A DNA stretch of 64,000 bases from an uncultured SAR86 cluster bacterium (GCA_902627055.1 CACOHS010000001.1:1-64000); one strand, 5' to 3'. Counted from the stretch's first letter, positions 20,327 to 31,005 are shown. Notes: generated from the sequence alone by a model not told the origin. Numbers and translations are program-made.

Positions 20327-21478
20327 TTAGTGTAAGGATTTTATCACCTTCTCTGCTTGAATGCGTGCTTCTTTATCATATTCAAAAATTTCATCTATTG
20401 TGCTTACCTTAGAACATGAAAAGCAATCAAAAGTTCTCTGAATAACCTGATAAATATCAATGAAATCAATATTTTTATTTATAAAGGCATCTACAGCTAT
20501 CTCGTTAGCGGCATTGAAAATAACTCCTAGATTTCCTTTCCTATTGCATACTTCCCTGGCCATATCAAAAATTATCTCTCTGTCATGCGCAACAGGTTCA
20601 AATGACAAATTTAGCTTAGAAAAATCAATTTCTTTAAAATTTATCGGCAGTCTTGTTCCCATTCCCAATGCATTAGAGATCGGAACTTCCATGCTTGGAT
20701 TGCTCATTTGAGCAATGGTTGATCCATCAATAAAAGTAATCATTGAGTGAATAATGCTTTGAGGATGAACTATAATTTCAATTTTGGATTCAGGGATGCT
20801 AAAAAGATAATGTGCTTCAATTAATTCTAAGCATTTATTTACAAGAGAAGCTGAATCAATTGTAATTTTAGCTCCCATGCTCCATGTGGGATGCTTAAGA
20901 GCATCCTCAAGTGATACTCCCTTCAAATCACTCAAAGACTTTTCTCTAAAAGGTCCCCCTGAAGCGGTAATTAGTATTTTAGAAATTTCATTAAGATTTC
21001 TTTCACTAGGAAGACATTGATATAAAGCATTATGCTCACTATCAACAGGAATAATTTCAGAGTCTTTCATCTCAGCGAGTGGCATTAAAATATCTCCGGC
21101 CGCTACAATACTTTCTTTATTTGCGACAAGAATTTTTTTGCCAGCCTCGATGGCAAAATAACTTGTTTTCAACCCAGCAAATCCTGAAATTGCTGATATG
21201 ACTATATCTACATCTGGATCTTGAATAAGTGCTTGTAACTCATCTTCGCTGGTTAACAAGTTCGAATGAATTCTCCAAAAATTATGCGACTCATCAGCTT
21301 GAGATTGAGCAATATAAATATGGTCTGGATTAAATTCTTGCACAATTTCTTCAGCCTTGTCTATGTTACTCCCAAATCCAATACCAAATAAATGAAAATG
21401 TTCTTTATTTTGCCTAATTACATTCAAACAGCTTTTTCCTATGCTGCCAGTAGCTCCTAAAAGAACAATATTCTTCAT
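20327..21478 (-). CDS. dxr: 1-deoxy-D-xylulose-5-phosphate reductoisomerase
   Basis: LGATGSIGKSCLNVI; LVANKESIVAAG; VDSEHNALYQCL; ITASGGPFR. Confidence 0.96.
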   Translation of the reverse strand: MKNIVLLGATGSIGKSCLNVIRQNKEHFHLFGIGFGSNIDKAEEIVQEFNPDHIYIAQSQADESHNFWRIHSNLLTSEDELQALIQDPDVDIVISAISGFAGLKTSYFAIEAGKKILVANKESIVAAGDILMPLAEMKDSEIIPVDSEHNALYQCLPSERNLNEISKILITASGGPFREKSLSDLKGVSLEDALKHPTWSMGAKITIDSASLVNKCLELIEAHYLFSIPESKIEIIVHPQSIIHSMITFIDGSTIAQMSNPSMEVPISNALGMGTRLPINFKEIDFSKLNLSFEPVAHDREIIFDMAREVCNRKGNLGVIFNAANEIAVDAFINKNIDFIDIYQVIQRTFDCFSCSKVSTIDEIFEYDKEARIQAEKVIKSLH

Positions 21479-22287
21479 ATAATTAAATTTGTTATTAGAA
21501 TAAAAATTGGTACTACGGCAATATGTGAGTCTAAACGATCCCAGATACCGCCATGCCCAGGAATTAATGATCCGCTATCTTTGATTGATTTGCCTCTTTT
21601 TAACTGACTTTCAAAATAGTCTCCAATAAATGCGAAAGGCAAACTTAACAAAGCAGCTATAACTAGGCCTAATGAGATAAAGTTATAGAAATAAATTACT
21701 AATAAAAAAATTAAGACAAATCCGATCCCTCCAGCAAAACCCTCAATAGTTTTATTCGGACTAATTTCTTGCAATAAAGGAGTCTTACCAAAACTGCTTC
21801 CAATAAGATAAGCCCCAACATCAGCTAATATGGTATTAAATAAAATTACAAAAAGTAAAAAATACTTATTAATGCCGATGAATTCTGAAAATAAAATTAA
21901 ATAGATTAATCCATATAAAAAACCCATTACTAAAAAAGCGCCTAAATAGTTATTTTGGAAGCTTATATAAGAGGGAGTTATCTTTAGAATCAAACAAATA
22001 CTATATGCAAACCAAAATATTGAGATTATTCCAATGAATAACTCAAGGAAACTTTCTGTAAAAAAAATGGGTAGCATAATTAGGGTCACAAAAAATGTTA
22101 TTTGTTTAAAATCGATCTTTGATTCAGAAAGCATCAGCCATTCTTTAAATAGCAGAAATCCAACGGCTGAGATTACAATAAAAATAAGAATAATATTTTG
22201 CAGGTATAGAATTCCACATAAACAAATAGCTAAGATTAATGCAGCGGGCAATCTTTGCATAATATTTTTATATAGTTCTTTTGCCAA
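21475..22287 (-). CDS. cdsA: phosphatidate cytidylyltransferase
   Basis: SPNKTIEGFAGG; SQLKRGKSIKDSGSLIPGHGGIWDRLDSH; apparent TTG start. Confidence 0.94.
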   Translation of the reverse strand: MAKELYKNIMQRLPAALILAICLCGILYLQNIILIFIVISAVGFLLFKEWLMLSESKIDFKQITFFVTLIMLPIFFTESFLELFIGIISIFWFAYSICLILKITPSYISFQNNYLGAFLVMGFLYGLIYLILFSEFIGINKYFLLFVILFNTILADVGAYLIGSSFGKTPLLQEISPNKTIEGFAGGIGFVLIFLLVIYFYNFISLGLVIAALLSLPFAFIGDYFESQLKRGKSIKDSGSLIPGHGGIWDRLDSHIAVVPIFILITNLII

Positions 22288-22999
22288 AACGCCTCTCCGT
22301 ATTTGAAAATGCTTCTAAACATTGTAGAAATTCTTCTTCAGTAAAATCTGGCCAAAGTGTCTCAGTGAATTGGATCTCAGAATAAGCTAAATGATATAAC
22401 AAAAAGTTACTAATTCTTTGATCGCCCCCGGTTCTGATAAGCAAATCTAAATCATTAATTGGAGCTTTTAAATATTTAAAAATTATTTCATCTGAGACAT
22501 CCTCTAATCTGAGTTTGTCTAATTTTATTTCATTAGCTATTAGTTTTGTTGCATGAACAATGTCTGCTCGACCTCCATAACCTAGGGCAATATTTAATTT
22601 AAGCTTGGGATCTGCAAATGCAGTAGATATTTCTGCATCTCGGATGGCATTAACAGCTGTTTCTCCAAAAGAAGAATAATCTCCAAAAAAATTTAATCTT
22701 ACCTTTTGTTGAATTAATTCTGGTACTTGAGAATCTATTGCTTTGATAATAAGTTTCTTAATTCCTAAAATTTCTTTTTTAGGACGCGACCAGTTTTCAG
22801 TGCTAAATGCATACAAACTAAGAGATTCTAGTTTAGCCTTTGCAGCAGACTCAACAATTTTTCTTACAACATCTACACCCTTTTCATGGCCTGAGGTTAC
22901 ATTTAAAGAATTCTTTTTTGCCCATCTTCCGTTGCCATCCATAATAATTGCAGCATTAATTCCTTGAAGGTTGAGTGATGGGTTTTTACTTTCTGCCAT
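22268..22999 (-). CDS. uppS: di-trans,poly-cis-undecaprenyl-diphosphate synthase
   Basis: IMDGNGRWAKK; YAFSTENWSRPKKEI; LLIRTGGDQRISNFLLYHLAYSE. Confidence 0.96.
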   Translation of the reverse strand: MAESKNPSLNLQGINAAIIMDGNGRWAKKNSLNVTSGHEKGVDVVRKIVESAAKAKLESLSLYAFSTENWSRPKKEILGIKKLIIKAIDSQVPELIQQKVRLNFFGDYSSFGETAVNAIRDAEISTAFADPKLKLNIALGYGGRADIVHATKLIANEIKLDKLRLEDVSDEIIFKYLKAPINDLDLLIRTGGDQRISNFLLYHLAYSEIQFTETLWPDFTEEEFLQCLEAFSNTERRFGKRTI

Positions 23000-23019
23000 T
23001 ATGGCTGGATATGAAATAA

Positions 23020-23574
23020 CTAAATCTCTATTAAATCTTCTTCTTTTTGTTTAAGTTCTGCATCAACAAGTCCAATAAAGTGATCGGTTTCTTTTTGAAC
23101 CAAGCCTTCAATTCGCTTGAGATCATCCTCTGAAAAATCTCCAGCTTTTTGTTGATCTTTTGCTGCATTGTTTGCATCTCTGCGCGTATTTCTTATAGAA
23201 ATTCTTGAATTTTCTGCCTCGTTTCTTGCTTGCTTAATGTACTCTTGACGAGTCTCTTCAGTTAAAGCAGGCATTGTCAGTCTAATTAAATCGCCACTGG
23301 TACTTGGATTTAAACCTAAGTCAGATGCCATTATTGCTTTTTCTATCTCAGCTATAAGGGACTTATCCCATGGAGAGATAGTCAAAGTTCTTCCTTCTTC
23401 TACTGAAATATTAGCCGCCTGATTGATGGGAGTTGGATTTCCATAATAATCAATCTTTACTGAATCAAGAATACTAGGATTAGCTCTACCAGTTCTAATT
23501 TTATTAAACTCATGCGCTAATGAATCTAAAGCTTTCTGCATCTTGGGTTTGATTTGATCAATAATTTCGTTCAT
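23020..23574 (-). CDS. frr: ribosome recycling factor
   Basis: KIRTGRANPSILDSVKIDYYGNPTPINQ; pyrH-frr order. Confidence 0.97.
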   Translation of the reverse strand: MNEIIDQIKPKMQKALDSLAHEFNKIRTGRANPSILDSVKIDYYGNPTPINQAANISVEEGRTLTISPWDKSLIAEIEKAIMASDLGLNPSTSGDLIRLTMPALTEETRQEYIKQARNEAENSRISIRNTRRDANNAAKDQQKAGDFSEDDLKRIEGLVQKETDHFIGLVDAELKQKEEDLIEI

Positions 23575-23576
23575 AA

Positions 23577-24290
23577 CTAAGATATTAAAGTCCCAATTTC
23601 CTCACCGCAAGCAATTCTTTTCAAAGCATCGGCTTGATTCAAATTAAAAACTTTTAATGGCAAACTATGATCCCTTGCCAGAGTTAAAGCTGTTGCGTCC
23701 ATGATCTTTAAATTTTGTTGAATTGCATCATCAAAAGAAAGAGAAGGATAAAAAATAGCATTTTTATCTTTTTCAGGATCAGCTGAATAAACTCCATCGA
23801 CCCTAGTTGCCTTAAGCATAATATCTGCTTGAGTCTCTATTGCTCTTAAACATCCTGCAGTATCAGTTGTAAAAAATGGATTGCCGGTTCCAGCTGTAAA
23901 AATTACTACAAAATCATTAGCTAAAAGTTGAATTGCTAGACGCCTGTCATAATGCTCTGCAACACCTGACATAGATATGGCTGACATCACTCTAGTTTTA
24001 ACACCGGCTCTTTCTAGGGCATCTCTAAAAGCGATCCCATTCATAACGGTTGCTAGCATGCCCATATGGTCCCCAGCAACCCTATCCATCCCAGCTTTAC
24101 TTAGCTTCTCACCTCTAAAAAGGTTTCCTCCACCAATTACAATTCCGATTTGAGCACCTAGATCTTTACAGTCTTTAACCGATTGGGCCATTTGATCTAA
24201 TATTTTTGGATCTATACCTTGATCATCATCTCCAGCAACAGCTTCTCCACTAAATTTAACAAGAAGACGTTTGTAATTTAGTGATGACAT
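23577..24290 (-). CDS. pyrH: UMP kinase
   Basis: [51 protein letters not shown]. Confidence 0.97.
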   Translation of the reverse strand: MSSLNYKRLLVKFSGEAVAGDDDQGIDPKILDQMAQSVKDCKDLGAQIGIVIGGGNLFRGEKLSKAGMDRVAGDHMGMLATVMNGIAFRDALERAGVKTRVMSAISMSGVAEHYDRRLAIQLLANDFVVIFTAGTGNPFFTTDTAGCLRAIETQADIMLKATRVDGVYSADPEKDKNAIFYPSLSFDDAIQQNLKIMDATALTLARDHSLPLKVFNLNQADALKRIACGEEIGTLIS

Positions 24291-25144
24291 TATTTAAGTT
24301 GTTCAGCTACCTCTGTTGCAAAATCTTTAACTTCAATTTCAATGCCCTCACCAACTTTAAAACGCGCAAAAGATATAATCGACGCATTGTTATCATTTAA
24401 TAAGCCTTCAATTGATTTATCTGGATCTTTAACAAAACCCTGAGATAGCAAAGTTACTTCTGACAAAAATCTTTTTACCTTGCCTTCCACCATTTTTTCC
24501 ATAATAGATGCGTCTTTGCCGGAATCCTTTGCTTGAGCTAAAAATATTGCCCTCTCTCTTTCAAGTAATTCAGGATCTATATCTTCAGATCTAAGACAAC
24601 TAGGATTAGTGGCAGACACATGCATAGCTAAATCTTTTGCTAGCTCTTTATTGTCTTTATCAATAGAAACCACAGCAGCTAGTCTTCCGTCTGAGTGAAG
24701 GTATGATCCAATACAGCCATTAGGTGGAACCTCGAGTGTTACTAATCTTCTAAGCTGGATATTCTCTCCAATTGATTGAATAAGAGATTGTCTTTTCCCA
24801 TCAAATTCTGCATTTAAATCATTTATATCATTAACTTGATTACTAGATAGGTAATCGGCGACTTCAATTGCAAAATCTTTGAATTGTGAGTCTTTAGCTG
24901 CAAAATCTGTTTCAGAGTTAATTTCTACAAGACTGGTGTATTCCGAATTATCCGCAATCTTTACAGCGCCGTCAGCTGCAACTCTAGAGGCTTTTTTTTC
25001 AGCTTTCAGTGAGCTATTTGCCCTAAGAAGATCTAAAGCTTTCTGCAAATCACCACCAGTTTCAACTAATGCCTTTTTACACTCCATCATTCCTACACCA
25101 GACATTTCTCTTAGCTCTTTAACCTGACTTGCTGATATAGTCAT
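24290..25144 (-). CDS. tsf: elongation factor Ts
   Basis: [40 protein letters not shown]. Confidence 0.97.
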   Translation of the reverse strand: MTISASQVKELREMSGVGMMECKKALVETGGDLQKALDLLRANSSLKAEKKASRVAADGAVKIADNSEYTSLVEINSETDFAAKDSQFKDFAIEVADYLSSNQVNDINDLNAEFDGKRQSLIQSIGENIQLRRLVTLEVPPNGCIGSYLHSDGRLAAVVSIDKDNKELAKDLAMHVSATNPSCLRSEDIDPELLERERAIFLAQAKDSGKDASIMEKMVEGKVKRFLSEVTLLSQGFVKDPDKSIEGLLNDNNASIISFARFKVGEGIEIEVKDFATEVAEQLK

Positions 25145-26103
25145 TTTTCTTCCTTAGAATCTTCATCCACATCTTTAGATTCACTTGAATCTTCTGAAGG
25201 AACTTCAGTGCTTTGATCAGCTGATTCAGGATTTAAATCAATATTATTCTCATTAGTATCAATACTTGACTCTTCTGCATTAGTTGATAAAACCTCCTCT
25301 GGCTCACTCAACTCAGCTTCTTCAACAAGGTTTAACGCTTTTCCAGATGTTACTGAAGCTTTTTTAATTTTTACTGGTGGAGCCTCATCATCGGATTGTA
25401 TATTTACCGCTCCACCTTTTGAGGACGCAAGACCTCTAGCACAAGCATCACTAATCACTTTTGTTATTAGTCGAATTGATCTAATAGCGTCATCATTTCC
25501 TGGTATTATATGATCAATGCCCTCTGGATTTGAGTTGGTGTCAACCAAAGCAATAATTGGGATGCCCATTTTCTTTGCTTCCGTAACTGCTATTTTTTCA
25601 TATGCAACATCCACAACAAATAATGCATCTGGGAGACCTTTCATATCCTTAATTCCTCCAACGCTTGCATCTAACTTTTCATACTCTTTAGTAATATCCA
25701 CTGCTTCTTTCTTAGAAAGTTTGTTAATTCTTCCGGAAGACTGAAGCTCCTCGATATCCAAAAGTCTTCTGATTGAGCCTCTAATTGTTTTCCAATTCGT
25801 TAAAGTCCCGCCAAGCCATCTTTTATCAATGTATGGCAAACCGATCGCAGATGCAGATTCTTTTATGGTTTTTGAAGCTGAGCGTTTTGTACCAACGAAC
25901 AATATTCTATTTCCCTTTGAGCAAATTTCTTCGGCTTTAGATGCAGCAGCATTTAAACACTCTTGAGTCATCTCAAGATCAATAATGCTAATTTTTTTTC
26001 TAGTGTCAAAGATAAAGGATTCCATTTTAGGATTCCAAAATCGTTGCTGATGACCAAAATGAACGCCTGCATTTAACAGGTCTTTTATCGAAACAATACT
26101 CAC
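25141..26103 (-). CDS. rpsB: 30S ribosomal protein S2 with long acidic C-terminal tail
   Basis: IKDLLNAGVHFGHQQRFWNPKM; GTG start at 26103 with GGAGG 5 nt upstream; the ORF-track start at 26136 runs into the leader. Confidence 0.95.
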   Translation of the reverse strand: MSIVSIKDLLNAGVHFGHQQRFWNPKMESFIFDTRKKISIIDLEMTQECLNAAASKAEEICSKGNRILFVGTKRSASKTIKESASAIGLPYIDKRWLGGTLTNWKTIRGSIRRLLDIEELQSSGRINKLSKKEAVDITKEYEKLDASVGGIKDMKGLPDALFVVDVAYEKIAVTEAKKMGIPIIALVDTNSNPEGIDHIIPGNDDAIRSIRLITKVISDACARGLASSKGGAVNIQSDDEAPPVKIKKASVTSGKALNLVEEAELSEPEEVLSTNAEESSIDTNENNIDLNPESADQSTEVPSEDSSESKDVDEDSKEEK

Positions 26104-26108
26104 AATTT

Positions 26109-26185
26109 CCTCCGGGGTTATTCTCCAGTACCTCATATAGTTGACTCAAATTTTATGAGCACCCCAACAATAATCTCTTAGTACC
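26109..26185 (-). promoter_or_regulatory. candidate structured 5' leader of rpsB (S2 autoregulation-type)
   Basis: Reverse strand GGGGTGCTCATA...TATGAGGTACTGGAGAATAACCCCGGAGG can form GGGG/CCCC and UGCUCAUA/UAUGAGGUA helices abutting the SD. Confidence 0.5.
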
Positions 26186-26230
26186 TTCGGGATTAAATTT
26201 TTGTGTATTTTATAGAAAAGTTTGCGTAGA

Positions 26231-26905
26231 TTAAAGCTTTTTATCTAAGAAGTCAGCAAAGCTATATTCTCCAATTTCCATTGAATTGATTGATCTTGCA
26301 GCCTTTAAAGCTCCTTTTGCAAATACATCTCTACTACTTGCAATATGTTGAAAATTTGTAATTCCTTCCTCACTTTTAAATTCAACTCTATGAATTCCAA
26401 AAATATTCCCAATTCTATGTGACTCCACATCAATCAAACCATCTATTTTGTTTGCATGATAATTTTCTAGAAATTTTATAATTTCTACCGCCGTGCCAGA
26501 CGGAGAATCTTTTTTCTTTGTATGGTGAATCTCAACAATTTTACACTTAACTGGTGTGTTAATTGAAATAAGATACTTCTCTATTGCACTTTTTAAATTC
26601 GCAATACCAAGAGACATATTTGATGCAATTAATATTGGGATAATTTTTTTTGCAGCTGATAGACCTTTTAGATTTTTGTCACTTAATCCTGTTGTTCCTG
26701 ATATAAAAGGAATCTTATTTTCTTTACAAAACTTTAAAGCAACATTGAACCCATCTGGTGAGGAAAAATCTATTAATGCAGATATACCATTCGAATCAAA
26801 ATCTTTTGCTTGAAAATCACTCACCTGAATATCAGTCAGTTTTTCACATTGAGACTGAATTGCCTGGCCCATATTCCCGTTGAAGCCATTAATTAATATG
26901 TGCAA
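26231..26905 (-). CDS. dapB: 4-hydroxy-tetrahydrodipicolinate reductase
   Basis: FISGTTGLSDKNL; ASNMSLGIANL; EIHHTKKKDSPSGTAVEI. Confidence 0.94.
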   Translation of the reverse strand: MHILINGFNGNMGQAIQSQCEKLTDIQVSDFQAKDFDSNGISALIDFSSPDGFNVALKFCKENKIPFISGTTGLSDKNLKGLSAAKKIIPILIASNMSLGIANLKSAIEKYLISINTPVKCKIVEIHHTKKKDSPSGTAVEIIKFLENYHANKIDGLIDVESHRIGNIFGIHRVEFKSEEGITNFQHIASSRDVFAKGALKAARSINSMEIGEYSFADFLDKKL

Positions 26906-26909
26906 TTTT

Positions 26910-28019
26910 CTATTTGTTGTGAAATTGATCCGAAGCGTTTTTGAAAGATTGCTTCATTGGATGATGTTTATCGCCAGCTGTTGATTTTGCAAATTCTTCA
27001 AAAATCTTAATTTGTGCCTTTGAAAGATTTACTGGTGTTTCAACAACTACCCTGCACAAAAGATCACCTCTTCTAGAATCTCGAACTGAAGCGGCACCTT
27101 TGCCTTTAATTCTAAAAATTTTACCTGTTTGAGTATAAGCTGGAATTTTTAATGCAATTTTTGATTCCAATCCAGGAACATTAATCGTTCCACCCAAAAC
27201 CGCAATTTCAAAAGGGATGGGAGCTTCAAAGTAAAGATCTCTACCTTCTCTTTCAAAGATTTCATTCGGGGAGACTTGAATAGCTACATATAGATCGCCG
27301 GTGTGACCCCCTCTTGCAGCACTCCCTTCTCCAGAAAGCCTAACTTTGTCTCCATTGTCAACGCCAGAAGGAATGCTTACGGATAATGACTTAGTCTCTT
27401 TTATTACCCCAGATCCTCTACAGGAATTACAGTGATCCTTGATAATTCTCCCTTCTCCTCTGCATGCATTACAAGGCTGTTGAACAGAAAAGAATCCTTG
27501 CTGCATTCTCACCTGACCCGCGCCATTACATTGACTGCAAGTAACAGGGGATGAGCCTGGTTTAGCACCAGATCCTGAGCACTCTCTACATGATTTATCT
27601 ATAGGTATTTTAATTGTCTTTTTAACACCCAGAATTGCTTCTTTAAGAGAGAGCTCTATGTTGTATTGGAGATCTTGACCCCTAGCTGTTCTTCCTGAAG
27701 AGCTGCGACCTCCAAAAACGTCTCCAAATATATCCCCAAATATATCCCCAAAATTAAAATCCTGGAACCCGCCACCTTGACCACCTCCCATACCCTGGAC
27801 ACCGGCATGACCAAATTGATCATAGGCTGACTTTTTTTCTGCATCGGAAAGTATTTCATAGGCTTCTGCAGCTTCTTTGAATTTTGCGTTTGCTGAGGGA
27901 TCATCCGGGTTTCTATCTGGATGATATTTCATTGCTAATTTTTTAAAAGCTTTTTTTAACTCAGCGTCTGAAGCATTTCGAGAGACCCCTAAGACCTCAT
28001 AATAGTCTCTCTGTGACAT
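26910..28019 (-). CDS. dnaJ: chaperone DnaJ
   Basis: J domain with HPD; G/F region; four CxxCxGxG-type zinc motifs. Confidence 0.98.
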   Translation of the reverse strand: MSQRDYYEVLGVSRNASDAELKKAFKKLAMKYHPDRNPDDPSANAKFKEAAEAYEILSDAEKKSAYDQFGHAGVQGMGGGQGGGFQDFNFGDIFGDIFGDVFGGRSSSGRTARGQDLQYNIELSLKEAILGVKKTIKIPIDKSCRECSGSGAKPGSSPVTCSQCNGAGQVRMQQGFFSVQQPCNACRGEGRIIKDHCNSCRGSGVIKETKSLSVSIPSGVDNGDKVRLSGEGSAARGGHTGDLYVAIQVSPNEIFEREGRDLYFEAPIPFEIAVLGGTINVPGLESKIALKIPAYTQTGKIFRIKGKGAASVRDSRRGDLLCRVVVETPVNLSKAQIKIFEEFAKSTAGDKHHPMKQSFKNASDQFHNK

Positions 28020-28022
28020 TGT

Positions 28023-29933
28023 TTATTTTTCTTCTTCTTTGACTTCTTCAAACTCCGCATCAACCGTATTCTCATCACTAGAATTATCTTCTGCATTTTC
28101 AGGAGAACCTTCCTCTGCTTGGGGATAAAGTTTTTGTGTCAATGGAGTTAATACCTCATTAAGATTTTTTGTTGCCTCTTCAATAGCTTCAAGACTATCT
28201 TGTTTGATAGCTTCTTCTAATTTCACTGTGGAGGATTCTACTGACTCTTTTTCATCATCGGTGAGATTATCTCCTGCTTCAGTAATTGATTTTCTTGTAG
28301 CATGAATCAGCATATCTGCGTTATTTTTTGCTTGCACGAGACTCTCAAACTTTTTGTCGTCCTCTGCGTTTGCTTCAGCATCTTTAACCATTTTCTCAAT
28401 ATCCTCATCAGATAATCCACTGGATGCCTTAATAACAATTGACTGTTCCTTGCCAGTGTTCTTATCCTTAGCAGCAACATTCAAAATGCCATTGGCATCA
28501 AGATCAAACGAAACTTCAATTTGAGGAGTTCCTCTAGCAGCTGGAGGTATATCAGTTAAATTGAATTGGCCTAAAGATTTATTTTGAGCAGCTTGCTTTC
28601 TCTCTCCTTGAATCACATGAACGGTGACAGCAGACTGATTGTCTTCTGCTGTAGAAAAAACTTGCGATTTTTGGGTTGGAATTGTTGTATTTTTTTCAAT
28701 CAATGGTGTAGCAACGCCTCCAAGAGTTTCAATTCCTAGAGTGAGGGGAGTTACATCAAGCAAAAGCACATCTTTTGTATCACCAGATAAAACTGATCCT
28801 TGAATAGCTGCACCGACCGCAACGGCTTCATCAGGATTAAGATCTTTTCTAGGTTCCTTTCCAAAAAAATCCTTTACCTTTTGTTGAACCATTGGCATAC
28901 GAGTCTGCCCACCAACAAGCAATATTTCGTTAATATCTCCAATGCCAAGTTTGGCATCTTCTAAAGCAAGTTTTAGCGGGGCAAGACTTCTATCGACCAA
29001 GTCTTCGACTAAGGACTCAAGTTTTGCTCGAGTTATTTTATGGACAAAATGTTTTGGCCCAGAGCTATCTGCAGTTATATAAGGGAGATTGATTTCTGTT
29101 TGATCAGATGAAGATAGTTCAATTTTTGCTTTTTCAGCAGCTTCTTTCAACCGCTGTAGGGCCATAGGATCGCTTTTTAAATCAAATCCAGATTCTTTCT
29201 TAAATTCGTCTACAAAATAGTCTATTAATTTTAGATCAAAATCTTCACCACCTAGAAAAGTGTCGCCATTGGTGGATAAAACTTCAAACTGGTGCTCACC
29301 ATCTACTTCAGAAATTTCAATGATGGAAATATCAAAAGTACCTCCTCCTAAATCATACACAGCGACAACCGAATCACCCTTATGTTTATCAAGACCATAG
29401 GCAAGAGCAGCTGCTGTTGGCTCATTAATGATTCTCTTTACCTCAAGTCCAGCAATTTTGCCTGCATCCTTAGTTGCTTGCCTTTGTGAATCATTGAAAT
29501 AGGCTGGGACAGTAATAACAGCCTCTTTTACTTCGTGACCTAAATACTCCTCAGCTGTTTTTTTTAGCTTCTTTAAGACCTCTGCTGAAATCTGAGGAGG
29601 TGCTAATTTTTTATCATCGACTTTGACCCAGGCATCTCCGTTGTCAGCCTTAATGATTTCGTATGGAACCATATCCATATCTTTTTTAACAACATCGTCA
29701 TCGAACCTTCTTCCAATCAATCTTTTAATTGCATACAGGGTCTTTTCTGGGTTTGTAACAGCCTGTCTTTTTGCAGGTGTTCCTACCAAGATCTCACTCT
29801 CATCGGAATAACCTATCACCGAAGGAGTAGTTCTACCTCCCTCTGCATTTTCAATTACTTTTGGCTGTTGTCCCTCAACAACTGCTAAACAACTATTGGT
29901 TGTACCTAAATCAATTCCTATAATTTTTGACAT
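28023..29933 (-). CDS. dnaK: chaperone DnaK
   Basis: [34 protein letters not shown]; complete Hsp70. Confidence 0.99.
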   Translation of the reverse strand: MSKIIGIDLGTTNSCLAVVEGQQPKVIENAEGGRTTPSVIGYSDESEILVGTPAKRQAVTNPEKTLYAIKRLIGRRFDDDVVKKDMDMVPYEIIKADNGDAWVKVDDKKLAPPQISAEVLKKLKKTAEEYLGHEVKEAVITVPAYFNDSQRQATKDAGKIAGLEVKRIINEPTAAALAYGLDKHKGDSVVAVYDLGGGTFDISIIEISEVDGEHQFEVLSTNGDTFLGGEDFDLKLIDYFVDEFKKESGFDLKSDPMALQRLKEAAEKAKIELSSSDQTEINLPYITADSSGPKHFVHKITRAKLESLVEDLVDRSLAPLKLALEDAKLGIGDINEILLVGGQTRMPMVQQKVKDFFGKEPRKDLNPDEAVAVGAAIQGSVLSGDTKDVLLLDVTPLTLGIETLGGVATPLIEKNTTIPTQKSQVFSTAEDNQSAVTVHVIQGERKQAAQNKSLGQFNLTDIPPAARGTPQIEVSFDLDANGILNVAAKDKNTGKEQSIVIKASSGLSDEDIEKMVKDAEANAEDDKKFESLVQAKNNADMLIHATRKSITEAGDNLTDDEKESVESSTVKLEEAIKQDSLEAIEEATKNLNEVLTPLTQKLYPQAEEGSPENAEDNSSDENTVDAEFEEVKEEEK

Positions 29934-29942
29934 ATCTATTTC

Positions 29943-30512
29943 CTAATTTTTAATTACGGAAACTCTGGCGGGTCTTACGACCCGGTCATGGAGTTCCCAA
30001 CCCCTTTGAAATATATTTTCAATTTCATTATTCTCTTTCTTTGAATCCTTTGAAGTCATTACAGCTTCATGTTTTACAGGATCAAACTGTTCGTTAACTG
30101 GATAGATGGGTCTTATACCAAATTTATCAAGGGCAGATTCAAAAGATTTAAGAGTAAGTTCTACTCCTTCCTTATCTTCTTTGGTTGAGTCTTTGGAGAA
30201 ATTATTTAATGCATGCTCAAGATTATCTACTACGGGCAATAATTCATTTAGGAGTCTCTCAACACCGTACTTATGCGCTTTTTCAATGTCAACAGTATTT
30301 CTTTTGAAGGCATTATCAAGCTCAGCTCTTGATCTTAAAAGAGCCTCTTCAAGTTCCTGTATCCTGTCTTCATCTTTTTTAGTCTCTTCAATAAGTTCGT
30401 CCGATGAATCTAAAACATCTTCTTGATTTTCCTCACCATCATTAATCTCTTCGAGTTTTACAGAAAGATCCTCAGTATTGGGCTTATCTTTTCTTTTTTG
30501 TTTTTTTGCCAT
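29943..30512 (-). CDS. grpE: nucleotide exchange factor GrpE
   Basis: Upstream of dnaK; LLPVVDNLEHAL; NEQFDPVKHEAVM; start at internal ATG 30512. Confidence 0.95.
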   Translation of the reverse strand: MAKKQKRKDKPNTEDLSVKLEEINDGEENQEDVLDSSDELIEETKKDEDRIQELEEALLRSRAELDNAFKRNTVDIEKAHKYGVERLLNELLPVVDNLEHALNNFSKDSTKEDKEGVELTLKSFESALDKFGIRPIYPVNEQFDPVKHEAVMTSKDSKKENNEIENIFQRGWELHDRVVRPARVSVIKN

Positions 30513-30534
30513 GTATGAACCCCTATATGTAAAT

Positions 30535-30567
30535 ATATATTGGGGTAACTCAGATGAGTTCAAGGGC
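30535..30567 (-). promoter_or_regulatory. sigma-32-like heat-shock promoter for grpE-dnaK-dnaJ
   Basis: Reverse strand CCCTTGAA-CTCATCTGAGTTA-CCCCAATAT: matches CTTGAA-N13-CCCCAtnT, in the fur-grpE gap. Confidence 0.8.
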
Positions 30568-30579
30568 TTAAATATAGAT

Positions 30580-31005
30580 TTATTTCTTAGGTTTTACGTA
30601 TAGAACCATTGTATGGTCAACTAACTCGTAGCCAAATTCTGCTGCAATATCTTTTTGACGCTTTTCAATTAAGTCATCATGAAACTCATTTACAATACCC
30701 GTCTCAAGGCAAATCATATGATCATGATGCTCTTCTTCAGCAATCTCATAAACAGAATGGCCATCTTCAAAATTATGACGCTTAACTATTCCAGCTGCTT
30801 CAAATTGAGTAAGTACACGATATACAGTGGCTAATCCTACATCCTCTCCGGAGCTTATAAGCTGTTTATAGATATCCTCAGCGCTAAGATGATGTTCACT
30901 GTTAATACGTTCTTTTCCATGAGACTCTAGGGCCTCTAAGATTCTTATTCTAGGTAGCGTGGCCTTCAAACCAGCTTTTTTTAGCTCATTATTTTCTTTA
31001 CTCAT
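30580..31005 (-). CDS. fur: ferric uptake regulator, Pseudomonas-like variant lacking CxxC
   Basis: LKKAGLKATLPRIRILE; ATVYRVLTQFEAAGIVKRH; HHDHMICLETG; divergent from bamE. Confidence 0.94.
   Translation of the reverse strand: MSKENNELKKAGLKATLPRIRILEALESHGKERINSEHHLSAEDIYKQLISSGEDVGLATVYRVLTQFEAAGIVKRHNFEDGHSVYEIAEEEHHDHMICLETGIVNEFHDDLIEKRQKDIAAEFGYELVDHTMVLYVKPKK

Noticed and set aside
27700-27780. Short tandem repeat (tatccccaaata...) inside dnaJ
   Set aside because: Encodes the [15 protein letters not shown] segment of the DnaJ G/F region, which is conserved in other DnaJ proteins
30106-30426. 106-aa plus-strand ORF inside grpE
   Set aside because: Serine/leucine-rich antisense shadow of grpE; no SD or family signature
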